Source of the DNA: Papaver somniferum
Taxonomy: Eukaryota > Streptophyta > Magnoliopsida > Ranunculales > Papaveraceae
Reading direction: 5' to 3'
NCBI RefSeq assembly: GCF_003573695.1
Contig: NC_039367.1
Coordinates: 158,235,085-158,299,084 of the forward strand
Length of the DNA stretch: 64,000 nucleotides
Shown: positions 46,939 to 58,287 of the stretch, piece after piece
Layout: every line of letters begins with the position of its first letter
How positions within the stretch are numbered: the first letter of the stretch is position 1
Translations under genes and position numbers: made by a program
Notes under the pieces: generated by a model
Seen by the model: only the letters and a program-made list of their open reading frames with translations
What the model was told of the DNA's origin: nothing
The model's database searches: none

Positions 46939-47169
46939 TTGAAACGCCTTTTGAAACGCCTATACAGAAAGATGCGTCTTTCGAACCCGTTTTTTAGGTT
47001 ATTATCCGTTGCTGATCTCATGGTTGAGATGGCCGGTATGAACGTCCTGACATCTTCGCTGCTCAAATTTTGTAGATCTGATTTGTCGGAGTTTTGTCTG
47101 GTCATCTCTTTAATCGTATTATTTTGGATTACATGGTTTGCTCTATCACTGACCGCATACTTCTCGTGA
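46939..47169 (+). CDS. Possible small protein with one membrane segment
   Basis: This 76-codon frame begins with a basic stretch (MKRLLKRLYRKMRL) and ends in a hydrophobic segment (CLVISLIVLFWITWFALSL) that could span a membrane. I do not recognise a family. Surrounding DNA lacks other gene signals, and the frame lies between two dispersed repeats. It may be chance. Confidence 0.22.
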   Translation: MKRLLKRLYRKMRLSNPFFRLLSVADLMVEMAGMNVLTSSLLKFCRSDLSEFCLVISLIVLFWITWFALSLTAYFS

Positions 47170-47984
47170 TTTATTTTTTATTTTTACATTGTTATTTGAA
47201 ATCAATGGTGACGATGAAATTTCAAGTCCAAGTTTTGGTAAAGGTAACGGTGACGTAATTACGAGTTGTGTTGTTTTTTATGGCTAGGCTTCGGTTCTCA
47301 GCGAAGGTCCAGAAGAAAAAGATAATAAAGGTTTGGAATTCAATTCACATTTACATGATCCAATTGTGTGTACCGAAGGATTCAAGCGACGATGACTTGG
47401 ATGTTGTTTGTCGTTAGGAAGTACGTATATGAAAACGCCTGAGATCAACTTATCACTTATGCAGTAGTATTTCCAATTAAACGAACAGGAGACGTATTGA
47501 ATAAAAGGCGAAAACGGACAATTGGTTTTTGAAAGATTGGCAAGGCTTTACCATGCACATGAATTGACTGGAAGACAAGCTTTACGTCCTTAGGTTTCAA
47601 CATACTAAAAGAACCGCATGCTGTTGTGGAAATCAGGTGCATTCATCAACAATTTAACTTACGTGTTTGAAGTTGGGTTTACTTGAGGATTACAACATGC
47701 ATCAGTGGTGCAGGGCAGGCACATTAGGATTCCTTAAATTTTTAGGCTTCTGGAAGACATTATTGTTAACTTGCCTTAAAAAATCACAAGAGATTCGGCA
47801 TGACGTCGGAGAGTCCTAACTGATGAATCGTTGTGATTCAAATCTCTGTAAGTCGATATGTTTTTCTTTACAGTTTCAATCTGAATCTGCTTCCTATAAT
47901 TTCTCTTCCAATACAGCGGCCTATAAAAATGGGTAGTGAGCATAAGAATCACAAATCTATTATTAAATTCATATAGTTATGGTT
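47170..47984. other. Spacer
   Basis: No supportable feature. Confidence 0.4.
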
Positions 47985-48315
47985 TTGTTTACACAAAATT
48001 GATTAAAAAGACCAAAATCAAGAATTTCTGGTTGAAAAAGACTTGTATATTTTGATATTGTTCAAATGGACAAAAATATAAAAATAGTCAGCTTGTAACC
48101 AGTTTTATCGTATCCATTTTCAAATATTTTTTCATATTTTAAATTTATATCAGGATGCATCCAGTTTCATCCTTGGTATTTTTTAAATTTAAGCCGCGAT
48201 GAATCCAATTTCGTCCTTGCTATTTTTTTTTTCCATATCACCCATACTAATTTTTACTTGTCCATTTAAACCATGTTTTAAATTTTTTGGACAAATGACC
48301 CATTTTCCGTTTTGT
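47985..48315. repeat. Dispersed repeat, copy 2
   Basis: Direct-orientation partner of 46055-46345, about 1.9 kb away. It is longer because the ATCCAGTTTCATCCTTG block is duplicated internally. Confidence 0.8.
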
Positions 48316-49038
48316 TTATTACTTTCACGGGAACTTTAATGTGGATTTTCTCATATTTGCCTTTTGATTTTCAGTATTCATGGGCCGAGTTGATAGTACA
48401 GATTTTGTACTGAATAAATCTATAATGTGGATTTCAGAATTAGAAGTATCTTTTCTTGATGTTTAAATGGTACGACGAGTACTTACCGGTAGACCACAAA
48501 AGCGAAGGTCCTTTAGATGAGACATGCAATGCAAAGGATTTGACACTCATTTTGCCTTCCTTATTCTTGAGAGTTCAATGTTTGACGCAAGTGATCAAAA
48601 CCAGAATGGTAAGGAACGTTTAAACATTCCTTATAATCAAAAAATGCATATGCTGATAAGTCTCTTGGTTTCTTTTTCTAACCACCAAAAGAAACCAAGA
48701 TGCAGGTATACATGGTCACTTTACATTAACGACATAAATCGTTTTGATTAACATTTATTCCCATCTTTTGCAAGCTAATGAAATTGTTCAGATTTGCTAT
48801 ATCATGAAGTCAACAGATTTTGCGGGCATCAAGGATGAAAATGTACACGAGGTTCGCATAAATGGAAATGGAAACGAAAACATGTGCGCTCTTCAACTTT
48901 TCCTTAGAATAGTATCGTAATAGTATTGCATTTTTTGATGGTCTGAATCTGTGGTATAAAATGTGGTCGCACGAGTTTGGGTTGACAAAATATTTCATGT
49001 AGGTTTATGGGTTAACGGTCAACCCTCAGAGCGTCCAC
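48316..49038. other. Spacer
   Basis: No supportable gene or repeat. Confidence 0.4.
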
Positions 49039-49041
49039 AAT

Positions 49042-50776
49042 CACTACGACAAAACACGGTTTTTGCAATGAGAAATAATGTCGCAAATATTTAATTTTAC
49101 GTCAGAAATATAATTTTCTGAAGTATTTTAATTGTCGGTTTGTGCGTTATAAAAAGAGGTGTTGCAAATACATTGTCCGACGCTAAAAGCGTCGAAAATT
49201 CGGAGGAGCTTTTGTAGCATAATTTTTCTATTGCAATTATGTATTTATGTCATAAATAATTCATATGCCACGTAAGTTATTCTTTATTTTATTTTTAATT
49301 TTTTTTTTTAAATCATTTTATTACTGGATAATGTGTACTATTAGATATTTTTAATTTTGATAATTTTTTTTTCTTAATAAATCGCATTTTTATAATTGAG
49401 AGTACTAAGATAAATAAAATTGTGCTGTTAATAGCAAAAGTTATGCCATTGAATAATTTGAACACAACTGATTAAAAATGATCACATACATTCCAGAATA
49501 ACATAAATTACACTAGCCTTCAAACAAAAAAAAATACAATTTAAATAAAAAATCCTTGACAAAAATTCGCCATGTTGTTAAACCAAATTGTCATACATTT
49601 CAGAACTAAACTGGTTTCTCTCAACAATACAACAAAATTTAATTTCCAATCGTCATAATTATTGCTCTAGATCTGGAATCTATTCTTTGAGTTGAAGTCG
49701 ATCATCACTTTGAAGGATTAGTTGTCTTCATTACCTGTAAAATGAATTCCACATACAGAGATAAAAAGTGAAAACAAAAGCCCATGTATTCAATCGCGAT
49801 TTTGATAAATCCAAAGTAACAGAGAAGGAATACCAATTTGAGTGTTCTTATCGTTCTCCCTTTGCATTCTTGATTACATCTAGGAAAAAAAAAAGTCTAA
49901 ATCTAACTGTAAATAATTTTAAGTAACACAAAATCTTTATCTAAAAAAGAAAAGAAAAACATCATCAAAAGTTTAAAAGTCTGTGCAGTTAGATCAATAA
50001 CTTACCTTGTTAGATCCATAGTTTTGTCGAATTTCTCCATGGAAATGTTGTCCCGTCGCACCAGTGATATAGCCGTACAAAATACATAAAAAATCAGAAA
50101 AAACAGAAGAGAAAACAGAAAGGAATTTCCTTCTACTGTGTGAGAAGTATCTTGAATCTACTAGAAGAAGATTTGATGGTGGTGGTTGCGGCTATATTTT
50201 GAAGACATCTGTTTAGAAGATAGAAGAAGGAAAAAGAGAAGAATGACTAATTGATATTTTACTCTACATATGGAAAGCCTAGTCTTTTGTCTCATACGAA
50301 TATTTGGGAAACAAAAGGGGAAGTGGGCGGTTATTTGATTTAAGCGTGGTCCATTTTTATTTTATTGTGGTAATTTTTTGATTAGCATGTGGTCACTTGC
50401 TTGTTAACCCAATTCCTTTTTTCCGGAAAGAAATATGTGGAGCAATCAGAAGAAAGATTTGGATGGAAAAAATAATTAACATGTAAGATTTTTTATAATA
50501 AAAAAATATTTTTTAACTTCATATTTTTTGAGAAATCATTTTTTACGGACTTAAAAACGGCAAAAAAAAAATCTCAAAGGATTTTATTCTAAAATTTAAT
50601 TTAATTTTTATTTACCACGCCAATGTAGGTGTTGCAAGTTCATATGTTCCTGCTATCCTTGGCCTTAAGTAACGCAAATATCTTCAACGTATGATACGTT
50701 GCAAATGAATATTATTTTTGACGCTTTTTATAATGTTACAAAAATAATGTCATAAATGCGTCTGTTTGTTGTAGTG
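49042..50776. mobile_element. Non-autonomous CACTA element, 1.7 kb
   Basis: It begins CACTACGACAAAACA and ends TGTTTGTTGTAGTG, so the inverted termini are CACTACRACAAA. A 3-bp target duplication AAT flanks it (49039-49041, 50777-50779), as expected for CACTA (En/Spm) elements. Subterminal words such as GTCGCAAAT, GACGCTAAAAGCGTC and TGTTGCAA recur near both ends. No transposase is visible. Confidence 0.9.
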
Positions 50777-50814
50777 AATGGAGGACTAAACCCAAATATT
50801 AGGTCCAGTGTATA

Positions 50815-51385
50815 GGCGTAGTGGGACGGACTATCGATCAAAATTTGAATGATTTGGTCGGCGACCAAGACCAAACCCAAATATAGTCGGGCGTTTATAT
50901 AATGTCCGCCTACACAACGGGCGTTGATATAATGTCCGCAATTCATCGAGCGTTTGTAAAGTTAACGCCTGATGTAGGGGCGTTCGTAAAGAATTCGCCT
51001 GGAACGGACGGAGGTTAAATGTATGCCCCATGCGGCGTACACAAAGTTAACGCCTGACTACCAGGCGGGGATAAACTTAACGCCTTTAGTGGGCGTTGAT
51101 ATACATTACGCCTCAAGCTCACAATTAGACCACCATCACATGGGGCGGGCTTTATACCTCCACCCCATTATTATTTTTTTTTTATTTTTATTTTATTTTT
51201 TGTTTGAATTCCTCCGAGCGTAATCTTTATTAACGCCTGATTCCAGGCGTAATCTTTGCAAACGCCCCATCCCAGGCGTTATCTTTATCAACGCCTGATT
51301 CCAGGCGTAATCTTTATCAACGCTTGAAAGTTCAGACGAACTTTATATTAACGCGCGATCAAATATACTCTTTTCCCACTACGCC
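50815..51385. mobile_element. GGCGTT/AACGCC-word element
   Basis: Inverted termini GGCGTAGTGGGA (50815-50826) and TCCCACTACGCC (51374-51385) enclose about 570 bp with many AACGCC / GGCGTT words in both orientations, several as compact hairpins such as ACGCCTGATTCCAGGCGT (51233 and 51292 regions). Direct repeats GGACTAAACCCAAAT (50783-50797, 51393-51407) lie just outside. No target duplication is certain. No coding frame. Confidence 0.6.
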
Positions 51386-51624
51386 ACATAACGGACTAAA
51401 CCCAAATTTGATCTTTTTTTTAGTCTTTGGTTATACTCGCACCACTGCAGTTGCTCTTAGGGATTAAACGTATCACTTCTTTTTTTGGTTCAGTTGGTAA
51501 ACTAGCCCGTGTTTGCACGGGTTTACAGAACTTGTTGTATATTAAGGTAGCTCTGAACTTTACACCCACCACAATAACATCAGAACATTTTAGAAATTTT
51601 TAACATACAATTTTACTAATAACA
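51386..51624. other. Upstream region of the first cysteine-rich peptide gene
   Basis: A short spacer that should contain promoter and 5' UTR. No convincing TATA box is chosen. Confidence 0.35.
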
Positions 51625-52043
51625 ATGGCTTGCAGAAAAGTAACAGCTATTGCTTTCTTCGTCATGTTCATCGTTTTTTGCTCAGGTTAGTATGATACAA
51701 ATTATAACATATCATAGTTGATCCGTTAATATTGCTCATGAATTTTGAACTCAAATCATCATTTATTTTATGTTTAATATTTGGCTTTCTGAGTCCATAC
51801 GTGGGTTCATTTATCAATTTGTTTTGAAATAACACATATTTAAGCAGATATTAGCAGCATGATGGTGGCAAACGCAGAAATTTACAAATGTTGTACCGAT
51901 AATCACATCGGTAGCTGTCGCGTAGGTAACCCAGATGATGAAGCGAGGGCAGATCTTTGTGCAGTAGCAGCTGTTTCAGGAATAAAGATAACGGGCACTG
52001 CAAGCTTGAGGGTAAATTGCATTACTGCCACTGCAACTGTTAA
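51625..52043 (+). pseudogene. Secreted cysteine-rich peptide gene, frameshifted copy
   Basis: Exon 1 (51625-51685) encodes a signal peptide (MACRKVTAIAFFVMFIVFCS). A GT-AG intron (51686-51847) follows, then exon 2 from 51848. Relative to the intact paralog at 58288-58884, exon 2 is one base shorter, with the lost base near 51950. Before it the frame matches (DISS-MVANA, then CC); after it the paralog's cysteine pattern continues in another frame to a stop at 52041-52043, with nine cysteines in total. Read as is, the frame runs on to 52110 with most cysteines lost. Probably a recent pseudogene of a defence-type or signalling peptide. Confidence 0.8.
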
Positions 52044-52110
52044 AGATATCCCTCAATGCAAAACCGTCGTACTGCCAATAGTATTGGAGAAAAATTTTGT
52101 TTCAGCATGA

Positions 52111-53363
52111 TTGCTTAGGACTATTTTATTACTCCAAATTATTTATGTAATATTGCTAGTACGTAATAAAACTGATGAATTATCAATTGCTGAAGTTTAT
52201 TTTCGTGAAATCGTTCGTTGTATGATTTTCCGCTCACCATTTCAATATTTTGGGTCAGTGCAGATTTTTGGTCTTCCAGGCTCATAGGCCTTGATGCACA
52301 GTCAGGGTTCACTCTAAATTTTGTGTCTAGGACCAGCGGACAAATTTTGGGGCATAATTTACGCCAGAAGGAAGATTTTTTTATCACCGGGTACATTTTG
52401 GCCCAACGCGGAAAGTATGCATGTTTTGAGAGAGAGGGGTAATTAGTTTTTAGGTTATGAATCCGAATTTAGGTCCCTATGAGAATTTCACAGAGCGTGC
52501 AAATTTTGATCAGACAGGATAAGTTTTATAGCTTAAGCTAAAGTAAGAAAGGGAAAAAAAGCCCCGCAATGTTGGATAGAGGACATAAGGTTTAACCTAC
52601 TGGTGGTTGTCAGGCTGATTATGGCTTTCTGCCTCCTAAGGTTTAACCAACTCCATTATTTGTGTATCTTGTTTCCCGAATTCTTTCAACGAAACTAAGA
52701 TGCTCTTATAAGGGGACATACAGACGAATTCTTTCCCTATGATTTAGCTGCAGGGAGGCCTTGTCTAAACACCCGTGATTAAAGAAAGAAAAACATCCAA
52801 GATAATCAGATAAACTAAATCCTAAGAGCGTATCTACAACAGTTTCAGCCTGTTGTATCTTGGAAAAATTTAGAAAAGCAAATGGATATACCTAGAATCA
52901 ACGGTGTAGGCTACCATCGAACTATTTTTCCGTTGATATTGGCGATTATTTAGTTACTGCTGATATTGATATCCCACACATGTCCACCTTCACACCCAAG
53001 TGTTTTTGTCTGTTTCCAAACTAGATTAAGGCTGGTCTATGTAATGCTGCAGTTCCCAAATATGGGATTCTCTCCCATTTAGTCTCAGCAGTTATTTCAA
53101 AATATTGGTAATAAAAATGTGCAAATAAAATTTTGGGGGGGATATATGGGACAAGAAAACATCCCTAAAAGGGTAACTTTATGGTCACAAGAATTTCCAA
53201 ATTGACCAAAGCAAAAAATATGATGATTTTATATTGGCCTTGAATACTGAACCACTATTTTTAACAACATGGTCGAGAGTGATCCCCTCCCCTATCCCAA
53301 GGCCTTTTTTTTTATGTGGGCATGTCAAAGTAGTAAAATGCCAACATGTCAAATATACCACTT
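52111..53363. other. Spacer
   Basis: No supportable gene. Some blocks (52200-52400) resemble sequence downstream of the paralog near 59050-59250 (TTTATCTTCGTGAAAT, then GGTC/T-CCAGG), so the duplication that made the peptide pair extended past the genes. Confidence 0.45.
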
Positions 53364-54691
53364 AGTTATACACGATGGAGATTCCAGCGAGCGATAAAAT
53401 ATCCATCACTATAAAGATCACTCGCTGGTCAGTCCACCTTTAGCGCTGGTCTTTTCATCACCCGTTGACTAGACCATCGCTCAGCAGTTTTTCTCCCAAC
53501 TATAGATACTCATCTTCAAATTCATTTTGACTCGCATCTGAATTTTTAAATCTCTCTAAAATTTCTCAATCTCACTCATGCACATCTTCGATACTTTTCA
53601 CTATTCTTCCATTTCTTCAAAGAGAATAACTGAAAATGAACACGGATGAGTTCATAGGAAACAAACATGTTGTCGAAAATCAAAGAGTACGCTAATCGAG
53701 CCAATGTGCAAAGTCGAATAAGAAGGCGGTTACCAGAATTTACTATTGCGGAACATGAATGTATTTGTAGCAATTAGGGTTTTTTAACGAAGACTCTCTT
53801 CTTTGCAGTTTCATTCAAAACCCAAATATTTTGGGAAAAATTTTATTAGGAAATTTCAAGAACAAACGATGAACCTCAGCAAGCGAGACATAAGCGCGTT
53901 GAGTCACCTCTTCAGTGTGATCCATAATAAAATTATTAAGTATATTGCTTTACTAATGAAAGCGGGTAGAAATATGAGGATGGTAAAACCATGATGGACA
54001 TTGAACAAAAGTGTCAGGTGGAGTGGCGTCGCGTCTACGAAAAAGACTTTCAATATAGAAGTTTCTTTGAGATTTTAAAAGTGTTTCCCAAATATAATCT
54101 AACGTTTATATTTTAAAATATAGACTTCAAAAATAAAAATCTGGGACAATGTTCTTCATCTTGTTTATCTTCTTGATTTCACATAACTTCCAATCGATCC
54201 GTTCATGAATGGAATTTCCTTTATTTATCTTCTTCTTTTCCTTGAAATTTATATTGCGTTGATTTTTCTTTCCTTAAACACTTCTTTGCCTTTTCTTAGC
54301 TGCCGGTTTGAGTTGGTTAATATCCAACACTTGAAAACTTCTTTTCTTTTTACCTAATTCTTTATAACTATTACATATATCTTCTTAAAACCACCTTCAA
54401 TCACTACTCCAGAAAAATCTTGTTGTGTTTCCAAATATAGTTGGGTTTGAAATCATTCCATTTGAGAATTTTTGAAACAATTTAGATTTAGAAAGAGAGA
54501 AAAAGAGAAATTTTTGTATAAATATTTTGGTGTAAAACTTTAATTTTGAAATTAGCTATTGATAGGCGAGAAATAACTGGTCGTTGGTGCTAGTCACTAG
54601 AGCGAGCGATATTAATATTATATCAAGGAATATGTACTTTATTGCCAGCGTTATTGATAATATCACTCGCTAGGAATTCCATCACTTAACT
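53364..54691. mobile_element. GCGAGCGAT-word TIR element with ORF remnant
   Basis: Imperfect inverted termini: AGTTATACACGATGGAGATT at the left; the right end read inverted is AGTTAAGTGATGGAATTCCT. Inside both ends, words GCGAGCGAT/ATCACTCGC and CCAGCG/CGCTGG recur in both orientations (53390-53480 and 54560-54680). The centre carries a decayed protein-coding remnant (53650-54115). No clear target duplication. Confidence 0.7.
53650..54115 (+). pseudogene. Remnant of a SANT/NAM-associated-type transposon ORF
   Basis: Frames read GNKHVVENQRVR, FIRKFQEQTMNLSKRDISAL, then HNKIIKYIALLMKAGRNM, and EWRRVYEKDFQYRSF with FEILKVFPK. The order (R-loop helix, KF-like helix, then a conserved W/F-x-x-LK-x-x-PK end) resembles the plant NAM-associated / trihelix-like proteins often linked with Harbinger and hAT transposons. 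Stops and frame changes show decay. The family call is tentative. A related remnant is at 61310-62152. Confidence 0.45.
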
Positions 54692-54900
54692 GTTTTACTG
54701 TAGTAGCACAACTCATTTACCATACATGTTATGCTAAATAGAATATTTTGACATGTTGCACAGGAATAGGCCTAAAAGGTTCACATTTTGTACAAATGGA
54801 AAAAACAAGTTCAACATGACAGGACTCTAAACGCAACAAGAGAAGGCTAACAATTGACACAACACAGAATCTGCGAAAAAAAAAAAGAAAAAAAAAAGAG

Positions 54901-54928
54901 GGGTGGGGTGGGGTGGGGGGGTGGGGGG
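54901..54928 (+). repeat. G-run tract with quadruplex potential
   Basis: Successive runs of 3-7 guanines are separated by single T bases (GGGTGGGGTGGGGTGGGGGG and on), right after a long A/G-rich stretch (54876-54900). Confidence 0.9.
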
Positions 54929-55245
54929 CAACAGCGTAAGTAACAATATAAATACAAGCCTAATACAAAGCAGACTAAACGATCCCTATAGTTTCTTCTT
55001 GAGTGTATGGGTTTTCATTTTTCTATCCAAAGTTCATTGCTAGGTCCCAAATCCTTGATTGGCTTACAAAAATGAAAATTAGTTACAATGCCTCCAAGAA
55101 GTTTCTTAACTGAGGCTTCTTTCACTCCTCGAGGAAGACCAAGGGATCACCAAAACATCATAATTTAATCCAAATCCAAATTTTGTGTTTTAGTCATTGG
55201 TTTCCATCGGGAGACCTCTTCAACTGACTTTACCTGACATCTATG

Positions 55246-56042
55246 TAGAGGTGTAAAACGTGTCGGCCCGGCACAGTCCGACACACGAAGTCGCGTGTTT
55301 CACGTGCCATGTGTCGTGTTGGGTTGTGCCAACGATTTAAATGTGTTGTGTCGTGTTGTGCTTTACTAGTCAAAAGCTAGGCACAACACAGCCCACTGGC
55401 ACAACACGTAACGTGATGTGTCGTGCTGGCAAACGTGCTATAAACAATTTGATATCACTTAATGGTATACATTAAGTCGGATATTATCACGATATTTAAA
55501 TAGACAACATATAATTTGAAATTTTTTCAGAATTTATTTCAAGTAAAATTAACAAGTTTATTCAATAAAAAGAAATATCACACCAAATATAAAATCGGAT
55601 CACTGTCATGTGAATTAATGTTCTAGTCAAGTATATATAGGTAATGACATTATAACAACAATATTGAAATATATTTTCCAAATAGTTAGGTATTATATGT
55701 GTTGTTATAAAAATAAGCCAACATAAAATGTCCGAAACTAGCTAGAATAGTGACTTTTTTGTGAAATATACACAAAATTTGATGTATCATATCTTGTTAT
55801 ATTATGTATTTGTGCATGTTATGACGTGCTTTCTTAACGTGTTGTGCTGGGCTGGCCACGTGCTTATCCGTGTCGCGTGCTGTGTTGTGCTACTGTGCTG
55901 ATTAGGCTAACCCAGCACAACCCACAAAACTAACATGCTGGGACGTGTTGGGCTAAATCACGTGCTGGGTTAGGCTGGGCTCCGATTTTAACGTGATTTG
56001 CTGGGATGTGCTCGTGCTAGCACAACCCAATTTACACCTCTA
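55246..56042. mobile_element. Non-autonomous hAT element, 797 bp
   Basis: Inverted termini TAGAGGTGTAAA at both ends. A perfect 8-bp target duplication CATCTATG (55238-55245 and 56043-56050). Near both ends, words of the GTGTTGTGCTGGG/CCCAGCACAAC type occur many times in both orientations. The middle is AT-rich and non-coding. The 8-bp duplication and TAGNGGTG termini are established hAT hallmarks. Confidence 0.95.
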
Positions 56043-56050
56043 CATCTATG

Positions 56051-56705
56051 CCACCATTGTCTTTCTCGGGGGCGCATCTCTTCCCTATCAGTTTCATACT
56101 CTCGCTCTTGATAGAAGGTAAGCTTATTAAGAAGGCAATGTCTTGAATCTTGATAGAAGATGTGTTTAAAGGATATTTCTGTTAGTTTCGGGTGTAAATG
56201 GTTTCCTTCCATTTCAACCATGGTAATTCTTTACTTAGTCCACTTGAACCATGCATTACACTTTTCTGGGCATATGGGCCGTCTACTTTTTACGCATATT
56301 TTATATTATACATATCCGAATTACATTGATCTCATAACTACGAATTGGCCTCTTTTCTGTTTTCTTCTAATCACCAAATACAAAAAGCACACACGTGCTG
56401 ATTTAGGTGCATCAGAAAAAATAGAAAGATTAGGACCCCTATTTTGAAATCCCGGCTCCGTCATTGTCATAGAGTGATCAATCTGACAATGAATACCCAA
56501 GTTAAGTTCATTTAAACATGTGAAGATGGTTTCAAAATGGTAATGGGGATTGCATCAGCACACCAAGCTCTCTTCATGCTTCGGAAAGAGAAAGAAAAAA
56601 AGATAACAAGGTAAGAGGTTCTATGGTAACAAAAGTTCCATCAGTGGTTTTTACATAGTAATAACATTCTTTAAGAAATTTTTACGTGGATATTAAACCT
56701 GGTTT
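56051..56705. other. Spacer
   Basis: No supportable gene. Confidence 0.4.
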
Positions 56706-57659
56706 GATTAGGGTATGCCCAAATTAATTAGAGTATACCAAGTGAGACAAAATAAGCATTTTAAAGTAAAACACAAAACCCCTTATCCACATATTTACAA
56801 AAATGGCTAATCTATCCTTGATTAATTAACACTAATAAATGTGATTAGGATAATTAATTAAATTAGTTAATTAGTTGATTAAAATTTTGAAATTATGTTT
56901 TATATTAGATTGAACTCATGGATGTGAGTAGATTTTTTTTTTGTTTTTCTTTTTTTGTTTTAAGAATTCTACTTGTTACGGAAATGGCTAATCTTACTAC
57001 CCAAACACTTATAAATATGGGATTGTAGAGCTGCTGAGCAATTTTATACTCAAAATTATAGAAGGAATCAACATTTTCAGTTCTGAAAATATGAAAAGTC
57101 GGCAAGGTCTACGGATGAAGAACATGCCGACTATATCTGGCCGGCAAGGTCTGCGAACGAAGAACATGCTGTCAACTTATGCCCGACAAGGTGGATAAAG
57201 AAATACCCTGCCGACTATATGATTTTTGACATACAGAGAAGGTGTTACAAATGCATGATTAGTCGGCAAGGTATTGATTTCATAACCTGCGACTAAAATA
57301 TAGTCGGCTAGGTATAGAGATGGATATCTTGCCGACCCTGTAACTGTTAATTTCAGAGATGAAAAGTCGGTATGGTATTCAACCTTATACCCTGCCGATT
57401 ATATTTTGGTCGGCAAGGTCGACAAAAAATACCCTGCCGACTTTTGGTTCGTTTTGGTTCATCGTTTTTTTTTTTTATTTCACATGTATAGTTACAGTGT
57501 AGAAGAATGATTTTGATTTTTTTGTTAATATGTTTTGGTCGGCATGATCTTTTAGTATGGGAAATTTGGTCTTTTAATACCTTTTAGACACCCCTTAGCA
57601 CACTAGTTTGGATAGGAATAAAATGGGTATACCCCAATTAATCTGGGTATACCCTAATC
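56706..57659. mobile_element. GTCGGCAAGGT-word TIR element
   Basis: Long inverted termini: GATTAGGGTATGCCCAAATT continuing to about 56742, and the inverse GATTAGGGTATACCCAGATT at 57623-57659. The middle (57096-57440) holds about a dozen GTCGGCAAGGT / ACC-TGCCGAC words in both orientations. No target duplication could be identified at the deduced ends. No coding frame. Confidence 0.8.
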
Positions 57660-57670
57660 TCGCTAGGATA

Positions 57671-57994
57671 GGATACATTAATTAAATACCCCTAGAATTT
57701 AAGACCTTCATAAATACCCCTCCATTTTATTTAAATACTCCTAAGAGGTATATTTTAAGTGGATAATGAAAATGAACTAGTACTTTTTGGATAATAAAAA
57801 TGAACCGGTATGTTCTTGACGCGTTAAAACGTCAACCCAACCTCCTCCGGAAGTTGAATTGACTTAATATAATTTTTTATGTGCCAAAAATTAGGTCCCA
57901 AAAACCTAAAATAAACCCCTTAGGGGTATTTATAAACCCCTTAAGGGTATTTGTGTAGACCCCTAAAAAGGAGGGCTATTTATACAATTTCCAC
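57671..57994. mobile_element. MITE with ACCCCTCC/GGAGGGGT inner repeats, copy 1
   Basis: About 320 bp matching 60890-61183 along its length, from ATACATTAATTAAATACCCC to CAATTTCCAC. Inner inverted blocks AATACCCCTCC and GGAGGGCTATTTATA. A 34-bp block near 57765-57795 is partly duplicated. The target duplication is not visible here. Confidence 0.8.
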
Positions 57995-58287
57995 TTGGTT
58001 GAAAGAGAGAAATTATAGGCCATAATTAATTAAAAGAAACTTCCATTTAAGTTAGTAATAGTTTCTTGGATTTTTTTTTAATAGGTAGCTATAGTAAATA
58101 TTGTATTTAGCCATATACACTAAATCATAATCAGAGCTATTTATTACGATTGATCTTCTGATATTCTTGACCTATATAAATAGGTAGCTATAACTTTGGA
58201 CGTTATATTCTTCAAATTGACATTAGATCGTTTTAGAGTTTTAAGATTATATATCATAGTAGAAATTTTACAAATCACAATATTAAG

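Noticed and set aside
56706..57659. Single element covering 56706-57994
   Set aside because: The right part (57671-57994) is a separate MITE with a second copy at 60890-61183.
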